Source: Microbacteriaceae bacterium 3FA27C10 (GTDB taxonomy: Bacteria; Actinomycetota; Actinomycetes; Actinomycetales; Microbacteriaceae). Taken from it: a DNA stretch of 64,000 nt. Both the position numbers and the translations under genes were made by a program. Under the pieces are notes generated by a model. It had not been told where the DNA came from, searched no databases, and worked only from the letters and a program-made list of their open reading frames with translations. The first letter of the stretch is position 1; each line of letters opens with the position of its first letter. This document shows, piece by piece, positions 18,327 to 28,944 of the stretch. Location: the NCBI GenBank assembly GCA_005502775.1, contig SCNI01000007.1, positions 57,309 to 121,308 of the forward strand. Direction: 5' to 3'.

Positions 18327-20129
18327 TCAGCGCCGGCGGCGGGTTCCGAAGATGCCTTCCATGACACCTTTCAGGATCGTCTGCGTGGTCTTGGATCCGA
18401 GCACGTCGGTGAGCAGGTCGGGCTGCGGCTTCGTCGCGCGGCTGCGCGGGGCGGATGCACGGCGCGCGTCGGCCGCGGCATCCGCCTTCGCCTGCTTCTC
18501 GGCCGCCTTCTGGAACTCGGCCTGCTGGCGGGCGTATTCCTCCTGCGCCTCGACCTGCGCCGCGGCAGCGGCGGCGGCGTTCATCTTGGCGGTGAGCATC
18601 TCCCGTGCCGACTCCCTGTCGATCGGGGTGCCGTACCGGGCGAGCAGGGGCGAGGCGGCGACCGCGGCATCGATCTGCGCATCCGGCGTCGGCGCCATGG
18701 AACCCTGCGGCGCCCGCACCCGCGTCCACGCCACCGGCGAGGGGGCGCCCTTCTCGTTCATGACGGTCACGATCGCCTCACCGGTGCCGAGATTCTGCAG
18801 CACCTGGTCGAGGTCGTAGTCCGAGGTCGGGTAGGTCGAGACGGTCGCGCGGAGTGCTTTGGCGTCATCCGGGGTGAAGGCGCGCAGGGCGTGCTGCACG
18901 CGCGAGCCGAGCTGCGCGAGCACGTCGCCCGGGATGTCCTTCGGCGTCTGCGTGACGAAGAAGATGCCGACGCCCTTCGAGCGGATGAGCCGCACGGTCT
19001 GGGTGATCGACTGCTGGAAGTCCTTCGACGCGCCGGCGAAGAGCAGGTGCGCCTCATCGAAGAAGAACACGAGCTTGGGCTTGTCCAGGTCTCCCACCTC
19101 GGGCAGGTCGTTGTAGAGGTCGGCGAGCAGCCACATCAGGAAGGTGGAGAACAGCTGCGGCTTGTCGGCCACCCGCGGCAGCTCGAGCAGGTTGATGACC
19201 CCGGTGCCGTCGGCCGCCGTGCGGAGGAAGAGCGAGGTGTCGATCTCGGGTTCGCCGAAGAAGGCCTCGGCGCCCTGGGCGGCGAAGGCGATGAGCTCGC
19301 GCAAGATGACGCCCACGGTCTGATTCGAGAGGCCGCCGAGGTTCTTCAGCTCGACCTTGCCCTCGTCGCTCGTGAGGTAGCTGAGCACGGCGCGCAGATC
19401 GCTGAGGTCGACCAGAGGCAGCCCGGCCTGCTCGGCGTAGTGGAACACCAGGCCGAGGCTCGACTCCTGGGTGGCGTTGAGGCCCAGCACCTTGCTGAGC
19501 AGCAGTGGGCCGAAGCCCGAGAGCGTGGCGCGGATCGGCACGCCCTTGCCGATGCCGCCGAGGCTGAAGTACTCCACCTGGCTGGCCTTCGGCGCCCAGT
19601 CCTGCCCGATGGCGGCGGTGCGGGCGAGGAGCTTCTCGTTCGGCTCCCCCGGCGTGGCGACGCCGGAGAGGTCGCCTTTCATGTCGGCGGCGAACACGGG
19701 CACGCCGTGCGCAGCCAGCTGCTCCGCGAGAGCCTGAAGAGTACGGGTCTTGCCCGTGCCGGTGGCCCCGGCCACGAGTCCATGGCGGTTGGTCATGGCG
19801 AGCGGGATGCGCACGGGCGCGTCGGGCACGGGCTCCCCGTTCACGAGCGCGCCGATCTCGAGGGCCGCGCCGGCGAAGGCGTAGCCGGCGCGGATGACGT
19901 CGACCTCGGCCACGGAGAGCGGGCCCACCGCGGGCGCGGCGGGCGCAGCTGTGGGCGCGGAGCCGGCGGGTGCGGGCTCGGCCGCCGCCACCTCCTGCGC
20001 GGCCACGGCCGCCGCCGCGGCATCCTGAGCTCGCTTGACGGCCGCCTCGGCCGCGGCCTGCGCCTGTCGGGCGGCCTCGAGCGCCGCCTCCGCTTCGGCC
20101 TGGGCCCGTACCACCGCGTCGTCCGTCAT
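18327..20129 (-). CDS. HerA-like ATPase (DUF853)
   Basis: A 600-residue ATPase. Residues 1-70 are Ala/Glu-rich coiled coil and linker. Walker A is VAGATGTGKTRT (around 117-128), Walker B is LVFFFDEAHLLF, and a sensor-like motif is GVGIFFVTQTPKD. A second Ala/Gln-rich coiled coil and a basic tail (FGTRRRR) close the protein. HerA/FtsK-type proteins translocate DNA, but the DUF853 subgroup has no proven role. It stands alone, divergent from the iron-uptake operon. Confidence 0.85.
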   Translation of the reverse strand: MTDDAVVRAQAEAEAALEAARQAQAAAEAAVKRAQDAAAAAVAAQEVAAAEPAPAGSAPTAAPAAPAVGPLSVAEVDVIRAGYAFAGAALEIGALVNGEPVPDAPVRIPLAMTNRHGLVAGATGTGKTRTLQALAEQLAAHGVPVFAADMKGDLSGVATPGEPNEKLLARTAAIGQDWAPKASQVEYFSLGGIGKGVPIRATLSGFGPLLLSKVLGLNATQESSLGLVFHYAEQAGLPLVDLSDLRAVLSYLTSDEGKVELKNLGGLSNQTVGVILRELIAFAAQGAEAFFGEPEIDTSLFLRTAADGTGVINLLELPRVADKPQLFSTFLMWLLADLYNDLPEVGDLDKPKLVFFFDEAHLLFAGASKDFQQSITQTVRLIRSKGVGIFFVTQTPKDIPGDVLAQLGSRVQHALRAFTPDDAKALRATVSTYPTSDYDLDQVLQNLGTGEAIVTVMNEKGAPSPVAWTRVRAPQGSMAPTPDAQIDAAVAASPLLARYGTPIDRESAREMLTAKMNAAAAAAAQVEAQEEYARQQAEFQKAAEKQAKADAAADARRASAPRSRATKPQPDLLTDVLGSKTTQTILKGVMEGIFGTRRRR

Positions 20130-20192
20130 GGCCTCAGCCTAAATCTGGCAGAGCGTTCAGGGAATGGATTCGGCTTGGCACCCCGGGCCACC

Positions 20193-20211
20193 TAAGGCTA
20201 GGCTTACCCAA
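20193..20211. promoter_or_regulatory. DtxR/IdeR iron box 1 upstream of efeUOB
   Basis: TAAGGCTAGGCTTACCCAA agrees with the IdeR/DtxR consensus TWAGGTWAGSCTWACCTWA at 17 of 19 positions. It lies 66 bp before the efeU start, in the right place to block the promoter when iron is plentiful. Confidence 0.8.
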
Positions 20212-20212
20212 G

Positions 20213-20231
20213 TAAGGCCAGCCAAACCAAC
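20213..20231. promoter_or_regulatory. DtxR/IdeR iron box 2, tandem and weaker
   Basis: TAAGGCCAGCCAAACCAAC matches the same consensus at 14 of 19 positions. Its start is exactly 20 bp after that of box 1, so two dimers of the repressor could sit on nearly the same DNA face. Confidence 0.5.
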
Positions 20232-20276
20232 AGTGACCGCGACCTTCCCTTCCCTGTCTCCGTCGAAAAGGTTCCC

Positions 20277-21209
20277 GTGCTCGCCAACTATCTGATCGGC
20301 CTGCGCGAAGGGCTCGAAGCTGCCCTCGTGGTGGGCATCCTCGTGGCCTACGTGCGCAAGATCGGCCGCCGCGACGTGCTGTTCCGGCTCTGGTCCGGCG
20401 TCGGCCTCGCCGTCCTCGTGTCGCTCGGCCTCGGCGCCGTCCTCACCTTCGGAGCCTACGGCCTGAGCTTCGAGGCCCAGGAGGCCATCGGCGGCTCGCT
20501 CTCGATCGTGGCCACCGGCTTCGTGACCTGGATGGTGTTCTGGATGCTCCGCACCAGCCAGAACCTCAAGGGCACCCTGCACTCCGACATCGAGAAGGCT
20601 CTCATCGGCGCCGGCTGGGGTCTCGTGCTCGTGGCGTTCCTCGCGGTGGGCCGGGAAGGCATCGAGACCGCCCTGTTCATCTGGGCCGCGGTGCAGGCCA
20701 CCGGCGAGACCACGTTCCCGCTGCTGGGAGCCGCCCTCGGCATCCTGACCGCCGTGGTGCTCGGGTACCTGATCTACCGGGGCCTCGTGCGCATCAACCT
20801 CTCGAAGTTCTTCGCCTGGTCGGGCGGGTTCCTCATCCTCGTCGCGGCCGGTGTGCTGAGCTACGGCGTGCACGACCTGCAGGAGGCGGGCATCCTCCCG
20901 GGGCTGAACAACCTGGCCTTCGACGTGAGCGGCATCGTGCGGCCCGACAGCTGGTACGGCACGCTCCTCAAGGGCACCGTGAACTTCTCCCCCGCCACCA
21001 CCTGGCTCGAGCTGGCGGTCTGGCTGGCCTACTTCGTGCCCACCATGATCCTGTTCCTCCGCGCCGTCCGGCGCGGGCCGAAGAAGACGCCGGCCGCCAC
21101 GACCACCGCACCGACGGCGCCCGTTGCGCGAACGAACCCCACGACCACTGCCCCCACGATCCCTGCCTCCGCCGATTCCGGCGCCGTCCCCCGCTTGGAG
21201 CACCTGTGA
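20277..21209 (+). CDS. efeU: Ferrous/ferric iron permease EfeU (FTR1 family)
   Basis: 310 residues, GTG start giving (M)[14 protein letters not shown]. Both REGxE motifs of the FTR1/EfeU iron channel are present (residues 10-14 and 126-130). About seven membrane helices are predicted, and the last 45 residues are a Thr/Ala/Pro-rich cytoplasmic or external tail. It moves iron across the membrane after handling by EfeO and EfeB. Expression is probably repressed by an iron-bound DtxR/IdeR regulator at the two boxes upstream. The stop overlaps the efeO start by 4 nt (GTGA). Confidence 0.95.
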   Translation: MLANYLIGLREGLEAALVVGILVAYVRKIGRRDVLFRLWSGVGLAVLVSLGLGAVLTFGAYGLSFEAQEAIGGSLSIVATGFVTWMVFWMLRTSQNLKGTLHSDIEKALIGAGWGLVLVAFLAVGREGIETALFIWAAVQATGETTFPLLGAALGILTAVVLGYLIYRGLVRINLSKFFAWSGGFLILVAAGVLSYGVHDLQEAGILPGLNNLAFDVSGIVRPDSWYGTLLKGTVNFSPATTWLELAVWLAYFVPTMILFLRAVRRGPKKTPAATTTAPTAPVARTNPTTTAPTIPASADSGAVPRLEHL

Positions 21210-22390
21210 AGACCCGACCGATCCTCGTCGCCGCCGGCGCGGCGCTGACCGCCCTCGCCCTCGCGGGCTGCGTTCCCAACAACACCTCGTCGACGGATGC
21301 CGCCGGCGCGATCACCGTCGACAGCTCGGCCGACGCCTGCACGGTGAGCGCCAGCACGGCCACGAGCGGCACCCTCAACTTCAACGTCACGAACTCCGGC
21401 ACCCAGGTGACCGAGTTCTACCTGCTCGCCGAAGACGGCCTGCGCATCGTGGGCGAGGTCGAGAACGTGGGCCCCGGCATCAGCCGCGACCTCGTGGTGC
21501 AGGCCCAGCCCGGGAACTACTTCACCGTCTGCAAGCCCGGCATGGTGGGCGACGGCATCGGCCGCGCCTCCTTCACCGTCTCGGGCGACAAGGTGCAGCT
21601 CGCGGGCGACCAGCAGCAGCAGGTCGACCAGGCCGCCACCAACTACGTGGCCTACGTGAAGGACCAGGTCGGCCAGCTCGTCACCGGCACCGACACATTC
21701 CTCGCCGCCTACCTGGCGGGCGACGACGCCACGGCCCGCACGCTGTACCCCACGGCCCGCGCGAACTACGAGCGCATCGAGCCCGTCGCCGAGTCCTTCG
21801 GCGACCTCGACCCGGCCATCGACTTCCGCGAGGCCGACGTCGCCGCGGGCGACGAATGGACCGGCTGGCACCGCATCGAGAAGGACCTCTTCCCGCCGGC
21901 GGCCGCCGACAACGGCGGCACCGCCTACGTGCCGCTGACGGCCGACGAGCGCAGCCACTACGCCGACAAGCTCAAGGCCGACACGCAGAAGCTCTACGAC
22001 GCCGTCACCGCCTCCGACTACACGGTCGGCATCGACGCGATCTCGAACGGCGCCATCGGCCTCATGGAGGAAGTGGCCTCGGGCAAGATCACCGGCGAGG
22101 AGGAGATCTGGTCGCACACCGATCTCTGGGACTTCCAGGCCAACCTCGAGGGCGCCAAGGTGGCCTACGAAGGCGTGCGCGACATCGTCGACGCGAAGAA
22201 CCCCGAGCTCGTGAAGAGCCTCGACACGCAGTTCGCCTCGCTGCAGACGCTGCTCTCCGGCTACGGCAACCTGAGCGACGGCTTCACCTACTACAACGAC
22301 CTCAGCACCGAGCAGGTGAAGCAGCTGGCCGACGGCGTCAACGCCCTGGGCGAGCCGCTCAGCCGCCTCACCGCAGCCCTCGTGAGCTGA
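21206..22390 (+). CDS. efeO: Iron uptake lipoprotein EfeO
   Basis: 394 residues with a lipoprotein signal ending in LALAGC (Cys22). Residues about 35-130 form a cupredoxin-like domain; the rest is the M75/imelysin-like helical domain with the HRIE motif (222-225), the HxxE metal site of this family. It binds iron outside the membrane and passes it to EfeU. The GTG start overlaps the efeU stop. Lipidation would depend on Lgt, encoded at 42.2 kb. Confidence 0.94.
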   Translation: MKTRPILVAAGAALTALALAGCVPNNTSSTDAAGAITVDSSADACTVSASTATSGTLNFNVTNSGTQVTEFYLLAEDGLRIVGEVENVGPGISRDLVVQAQPGNYFTVCKPGMVGDGIGRASFTVSGDKVQLAGDQQQQVDQAATNYVAYVKDQVGQLVTGTDTFLAAYLAGDDATARTLYPTARANYERIEPVAESFGDLDPAIDFREADVAAGDEWTGWHRIEKDLFPPAAADNGGTAYVPLTADERSHYADKLKADTQKLYDAVTASDYTVGIDAISNGAIGLMEEVASGKITGEEEIWSHTDLWDFQANLEGAKVAYEGVRDIVDAKNPELVKSLDTQFASLQTLLSGYGNLSDGFTYYNDLSTEQVKQLADGVNALGEPLSRLTAALVS

Positions 22391-22421
22391 CACCCAGCCG
22401 CCGCATCCTAGAGTTGTCATC

Positions 22422-23750
22422 ATGTCTGCCCAGGAAACACCCGAGGAGCAGCCAGAGACCGTGACCCCGGATGTCCCGCCCGCCCCGACGACGCCTGCCC
22501 CGGCGAGGCCGAACAATCCCCTGCGGGAGATGCCGGACTTCGTCGGGGCGGGAATCGGCTTCTCGCTCGACCGCTTCGTGCTCCCCCCTGCCGCTTCGGC
22601 ACAGGGCGGCGGCACGGTGTACCCCTTCTTCGCCGCGAACCAGTCGGGCATCGTCACCCCCGCGCAGGATCGCCTGCACTTCGCCAGCTACGACGTGGCC
22701 GACATCTCGCGCGACGAGCTGGTGACCCTGCTGAAAGACTGGAGCGCCGCCGCCGCATTGATGACCCAGGGTCAGCAGGCCGGCACCTACGGCGCCACCG
22801 GCGGCCCCTACGACGCTCCGCCCGACGACACCGGCGAAGCGCTCGGCCTGCCGGCATCCGGCCTCACCATCACCATCGGCTTCGGCCCCAGCCTCTTCAC
22901 GAACGCGGCCGGCGCCGACCGCTTCGGCATCGCGGCGCAGCGCCCGGCCGCGCTCGTCGACCTGCCGCACTTCCCGGCCGACATGCTGCAGGACGAGCTG
23001 AGCGGCGGCGACCTGTGCATCCAGGCCTGCAGCGACGACCCCCAGGTCGCGGTGCACGCCATCCGCAACCTCTCGCGCATCGCCTTCGGGCGCGCCTCGA
23101 TCCGCTGGTCGCAGCTCGGCTTCGGCCGCACCAGTTCCACCTCCCAGGCGCAGGCGACCCCGCGCAACCTCTTCGGCTTCAAGGACGGCACCGCCAACAT
23201 CAAGTCCGAGGAGACGGATGTGGTGAACGGCCAGGTCTGGGCCGCGGCCGACGACGGTGCGGAGTGGATGGCGGGCGGCTCCTACCTCGTGGCCCGCAAG
23301 ATCCGCATGACGATCGAGACCTGGGACCGCACCTCGCTGCGCGAGCAGGAGCGCGTGATCGGCCGCACCAAGGGCGAAGGTGCTCCCTATTCGGGCGGCA
23401 CGGAGTTCACCGCCCCCGACTTCGCCGCGCTCGGCGCCGGCGACAAACCGCTCATCGACACCCGCTCGCACCTGAGTGTCGCGCACCCCGACCAGAACTC
23501 CGGAGCACAGCTCCTGCGTCGCGGCTACAACTTCGTCGACGGCAACGACGAGCTCGGGCGGCTGAACGCCGGACTGTTCTTCATCGCCTACCAGCGGGAC
23601 CCCCGCGCGCAGTTCATCCCCATCCAGATGAACCTCGCCAAGAACGATGCGATGAACGAGTACATCCGGCACGTCGGCTCGGGCGTCTTCGCCGTACCGC
23701 CCGGAGCCTCGACCGGGGGCTACGTGGGCGAGACGCTCTTCGGCGCGTGA
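22422..23750 (+). CDS. efeB: EfeB deferrochelatase / DyP-type heme peroxidase, Tat signal inverted
   Basis: A 442-residue DyP-type peroxidase that takes iron from heme or oxidises it at the cell surface. The mature-domain start TVYPFFAANQSGIVTPAQ, the GFKDGT motif and RSHLSVAHPD identify EfeB. Family members carry a twin-arginine signal; here residues 24-40 instead read as a proline-rich stretch (TPAPARPNNPLREMPDF) with no RR motif, although the later part of a signal (GAGIGFSLDRFVLPPAASA) is kept. The missing motif is encoded on the opposite strand of the same 48 bp, flanked by 13-bp inverted repeats. As written the protein is probably cytoplasmic. The stop overlaps the MFS gene by 4 nt. Confidence 0.93.
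   Translation: MSAQETPEEQPETVTPDVPPAPTTPAPARPNNPLREMPDFVGAGIGFSLDRFVLPPAASAQGGGTVYPFFAANQSGIVTPAQDRLHFASYDVADISRDELVTLLKDWSAAAALMTQGQQAGTYGATGGPYDAPPDDTGEALGLPASGLTITIGFGPSLFTNAAGADRFGIAAQRPAALVDLPHFPADMLQDELSGGDLCIQACSDDPQVAVHAIRNLSRIAFGRASIRWSQLGFGRTSSTSQAQATPRNLFGFKDGTANIKSEETDVVNGQVWAAADDGAEWMAGGSYLVARKIRMTIETWDRTSLREQERVIGRTKGEGAPYSGGTEFTAPDFAALGAGDKPLIDTRSHLSVAHPDQNSGAQLLRRGYNFVDGNDELGRLNAGLFFIAYQRDPRAQFIPIQMNLAKNDAMNEYIRHVGSGVFAVPPGASTGGYVGETLFGA
22479..22552. repeat. Putative intragenic invertible segment in efeB
   Basis: Perfect 13-bp inverted repeats CCCGCCCCGACGA (22479-22491) and TCGTCGGGGCGGG (22540-22552) enclose 48 bp (22492-22539). Because 48 is a multiple of three, both orientations keep the efeB frame open. 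Reversing the 48 bp gives codons 24-40 reading KSGISRRGLFGLAGAGV, followed in frame by VGAGIGFSLD: a complete Tat signal. No recombinase gene is in the window. Whether the segment still flips, or was flipped once, cannot be told here. Confidence 0.85.
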
Positions 23751-25132
23751 GGGGCGTCCTCGGCGCGCGCTACCGGCTCATCACCATCGGCTCCTTCGCG
23801 CTGGTCTTCGTCGCAGCCTTCGAGAACCTCGCCGTCACCACGGTGATGCCGGTGATCAGCGCCGAACTCGACGGCGCCTCCCTCTACGCCGTGGCCTTCG
23901 CGGGGCCGCTCGCCGTCTCGGTGCTCGGCATGGTGGTGAGCGGCACCGCGAGCGACCGCAACGGGCCCGTGTGGCCGCTCTACGCCTCCGTCGCCCTGTT
24001 CGCGACCGGTCTCCTCGTCGCCGGCACCGCCACGAGCATGGGCGCGATGGTCGCCGGCCGACTCGTGCACGGTCTCGGCGGTGGCGCGATGACCGTCGCC
24101 ATCTACGTCATCGTGGCCCGGGTCTACCCGACCTCGCTCCAACCGCGCATCTTCGGTGCCTTCGCCGCGGCCTGGGTGCTGCCGGCCCTGGTCGGCCCCT
24201 ACACGGCGGGGCTCCTCGGTGACACGGTGGGCTGGCGCTGGGTGTTCCTCGGCGTCGCGGTGCTCGTGCTGCCCGCGCTCGCGATGGTGGTGCCGGCGAT
24301 GCGGCTGATCGCCCCCGGTACCGCGGAAGACCGCGCGGCCGCCGCGTGGAGCGTCTCGCGCATCGTCTGGGCTGTACTGCTCGGGCTCGCCATCCTGGCC
24401 CTCAGTCTCGCCTCGGAGCTCGACGGCGTGCTCGTGTTCGCGGTGGCCGGGGGCTCGCTCGTGCTGGCGGTGGTGGCGCTGCGCCCCCTGCTGCCGCGGC
24501 ACACGCTGCTGGGCGCGCGCGGACTGCCGAGCGTGATCCTGATCCGGATGCTCGTCGCCGGCGGGTACACGGCTGCGGAGGTCTACCTGCCCTACCTGCT
24601 CACGAACCGCTTCGCCCTCGACGCCTCGACCGCCGGCCTCGCCCTCTCGGCCGCCGGCATCGCCTGGGGCCTCACCTCGTGGCTGCAGGGGCGGCTGCCC
24701 GGACTCGGTGCCACGCCGGCGCTGCGCCTGGGCACGGCGACCGTCGTGGGCGCCACCGCGGTGGTCTGCGCCACCGCGTTCTTCGGCTGGCCGGCCTGGG
24801 TGTCCATCGCCGGCTGGGCGTTCTCCGGCGCCGGCATGGGGCTGGCCTACCCCAAGCTCTCGGTGCTCACCCTGAGCTACTCGAAGCCGGGGCAGCAGGG
24901 CTTCAACAGCTCGGCGCTCAGCATCGCGGATGCGGCGGGCCCGGCCATGTCGCTCGCCATCGCCGGCATCCTGTTCGGTGTGCTCGGTGGGCCGGAGGCG
25001 ATCGGCGCCTTCGGTGCCGTGTTCCTGTTGGCCACCTGCATCGCCACGGCCGCGCTCGTGATGAGCGGGCGGACGGCGGCCGCCCCCGCCGGGCGCACGG
25101 CCACCTCCCCGACTGGACTCACCACCTCGTGA
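23747..25132 (+). CDS. MFS transporter, DHA-type
   Basis: 461 residues, GTG start overlapping the efeB stop (GTGA). About 14 hydrophobic segments are seen. The N-terminal helix holds the FxVAAFENLAVTTVMPVIS pattern of drug/H+ antiporters, followed by SGTASDRNGP in the 2-3 loop and GRLVHGLGGGAMTVA. It is tightly coupled to efeUOB and so likely iron-regulated; a role in siderophore or metabolite export is possible, but the substrate is unknown. Confidence 0.85.
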   Translation: MRGVLGARYRLITIGSFALVFVAAFENLAVTTVMPVISAELDGASLYAVAFAGPLAVSVLGMVVSGTASDRNGPVWPLYASVALFATGLLVAGTATSMGAMVAGRLVHGLGGGAMTVAIYVIVARVYPTSLQPRIFGAFAAAWVLPALVGPYTAGLLGDTVGWRWVFLGVAVLVLPALAMVVPAMRLIAPGTAEDRAAAAWSVSRIVWAVLLGLAILALSLASELDGVLVFAVAGGSLVLAVVALRPLLPRHTLLGARGLPSVILIRMLVAGGYTAAEVYLPYLLTNRFALDASTAGLALSAAGIAWGLTSWLQGRLPGLGATPALRLGTATVVGATAVVCATAFFGWPAWVSIAGWAFSGAGMGLAYPKLSVLTLSYSKPGQQGFNSSALSIADAAGPAMSLAIAGILFGVLGGPEAIGAFGAVFLLATCIATAALVMSGRTAAAPAGRTATSPTGLTTS

Positions 25133-25178
25133 ACGACGAACGGCCCGCACCTCGCGAGGAGGGCGGGCCGTTCGTCGT
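25133..25178. terminator. Bidirectional terminator between MFS gene and typA
   Basis: Perfect 16-nt arms ACGACGAACGGCCCGC (25133-25148) and its complement (25163-25178), loop 14 nt. It begins immediately after the MFS stop codon and ends 11 bp before the typA stop. Confidence 0.85.
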
Positions 25179-25189
25179 GAGGCGGGCGA

Positions 25190-27097
<1,908 letters not shown>

Positions 27098-27192
27098 GGG
27101 AAAGTCCTCAGGTTCGTGAACCCGAACTCGGTGGCCTTGCCACCCGCGGGCCCTATATAGCGGGGAGTGTGTGGGCGACGTGGCCCGATCCG

Positions 27193-28944
27193 CTAAACGC
27201 CCAGGGTGATTCCAGCTCCCGGGATGGCGTTCAGCAACTCCTTAGTATATTGCTCCTTCGGGCTGTCGAAGACGTCATCGGTGCTCGCGGCCTCCACGAT
27301 CTTGCCCTGCTGCATCACGCAGACGTTGTCGGCGATCACCCGCACCACCGCGAGGTCGTGCGTGATGAACAGGTAGGTGAGCTCGAGTTCGGCCTGCAGA
27401 TCGGCCAGAAGCTTGAGGATCTGGGCCTGCACCAGCACGTCGAGCGCCGAGACGGCCTCGTCGAGCACGACGATGTCGGGCTTCAGCGCGAGCGCCCGCG
27501 CGATCGCGACGCGCTGACGCTGTCCACCTGAGAGTTCGTTGGGATAGCGCGTGATGAGCGTCTTCGGCAGCGCCACCTGGTCGAGGAGCTCGAGCACACG
27601 CGCCTTGCGCGAGACCCGGTCGCCGACCTTGTGCGTGTTGAGCGGTTCGCCGATGGTGTTGCCGATGTTGCGCAGCGGGTCGAGCGAGCCGTACGGATCC
27701 TGGAACACCGGCTGCATGCGCCGGCGCAGGTCGAGCAGGGCCTTGCCCTTGAGCGGTGCGACATCCTGGCCGTCGATCATGATCGAGCCGCTCGTGGGGT
27801 CTTCGAGGCGCAGGATCATCTTCGCCACCGTCGACTTGCCCGAGCCCGACTCGCCCACGAGTGCCGTGGTCGTGCCCTTCTCCACCGAGAACGACACGGC
27901 GTCGGAGGCCGTCAGCTCACCGGCGGCGCCGCGGCCCTGGCCGCGGATCTTGTAGACCTTCGTGAGGTCTTTCACCACGATGGCGTCGGGGCGCTTGGTC
28001 TTCGGCTGCTGCTCGATACGCTCCTCGGCCGCCGCGATGAGGTCGAGCCCCTCGGTGACCTTGGTGGGGGCGTACTCGAGATCGCTCAGCGCGTGGCTGG
28101 CCGAGGCGTGCGTAGCCGACTGGATGCGCCGCGACGCCAGGCTCGGGGCTGCGGCCACGAGACGCTGCGTGTAGGGGTGCACCGGGTTCTGCAGGATCTC
28201 CTTCGAGGGCCCGGCCTCGACGATCTTGCCCTTGTACATCACCACGAGCTGCTCGGCGCGCTCGGCGGCGAGGCCGAGGTCGTGCGTGATGAAGAGCACT
28301 GCCGTGCCGATGTCGCGGGTGAGCGTCTCGAGGTGGTCGAGGATGCGCCGCTGCACGGTCACGTCGAGCGCCGAGGTGGGCTCGTCGGCGATGAGCAGCT
28401 TCGGCCGGCTCGACAGGCCGATGCCGATCAGCACGCGCTGGCGCATGCCGCCGGAGAACTGGTGCGGGAACTGCTTGAGCCGCTTGTCGGCATCCGCGAG
28501 GCCCGCCTCCTTCAGCACCTGGATGGCGTGGGCCTTGACGGCCTTGCGGCCCGAGGCGATGCCGTTGGCGCGGATGGTCTCCTCCACCTGGAAGCCGACG
28601 CTCCACACGGGGTTGAGGTTCGACATCGGGTCCTGTGGCACGAAGCCGATCTGGCGGCCGCGGATCTCCTCCATCTTCTTTTCGGAGTAGGAGGTGAGCT
28701 CCTGCCCGTCGAACATGATGGAGCCGCCCGTGATCCGGCCGGGGCCGGGGAGCAGGTTGATGATGGCGTGGGCCGTCGTGGACTTGCCCGAGCCCGACTC
28801 CCCCACGATGGCGAGCGTCTGCCCTGGCATCAGGGTGAGGTCGACGCCGCGCACGGCGGGAACGATGCCCTCGGTCGTCTGGAAACCGACCTCGAGGTTC
28901 TTGATTTCGAGAAGGGGCTGGATGCTGGTGCTGGAGTCGCTCAT
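27193..28944 (-). CDS. Peptide ABC transporter, fused double ATPase (DppD-DppF)
   Basis: 583 residues with two complete ABC ATPases in one chain. The first has GESGSGKST, FSGGMRQRVLIG and LLIADEPTSALD; the second has GESGSGKST, LSGGQRQRVAIA and IVVLDEAVSALD, where Val replaces the usual Pro/Thr after DEA. Each ends with the oligopeptide-type region (HPYTQRL; KEQYTKELL). It energises uptake of peptides or nickel-type substrates through the two permeases upstream. The start overlaps the permease stop by 4 nt. Confidence 0.93.
   Translation of the reverse strand: MSDSSTSIQPLLEIKNLEVGFQTTEGIVPAVRGVDLTLMPGQTLAIVGESGSGKSTTAHAIINLLPGPGRITGGSIMFDGQELTSYSEKKMEEIRGRQIGFVPQDPMSNLNPVWSVGFQVEETIRANGIASGRKAVKAHAIQVLKEAGLADADKRLKQFPHQFSGGMRQRVLIGIGLSSRPKLLIADEPTSALDVTVQRRILDHLETLTRDIGTAVLFITHDLGLAAERAEQLVVMYKGKIVEAGPSKEILQNPVHPYTQRLVAAAPSLASRRIQSATHASASHALSDLEYAPTKVTEGLDLIAAAEERIEQQPKTKRPDAIVVKDLTKVYKIRGQGRGAAGELTASDAVSFSVEKGTTTALVGESGSGKSTVAKMILRLEDPTSGSIMIDGQDVAPLKGKALLDLRRRMQPVFQDPYGSLDPLRNIGNTIGEPLNTHKVGDRVSRKARVLELLDQVALPKTLITRYPNELSGGQRQRVAIARALALKPDIVVLDEAVSALDVLVQAQILKLLADLQAELELTYLFITHDLAVVRVIADNVCVMQQGKIVEAASTDDVFDSPKEQYTKELLNAIPGAGITLGV

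Noticed and set aside
17727..20195. Very long plus-strand open frame (over 800 codons) opposite the HerA-like gene, and similar long antisense frames opposite gcvP, typA, rmuC and others.
   Set aside because: In DNA this GC-rich, stop codons are rare in the antisense frames of real genes; the translations are His/Arg/Gly-rich with no domains.
22420..22657. A minus-strand frame here reads like a Tat signal peptide (ISRRGLFGLAGAG) and could be taken for a separate secreted protein gene.
   Set aside because: It has no mature domain of its own behind the signal, runs antisense to efeB, and is fully explained by inversion of the 48-bp efeB segment.
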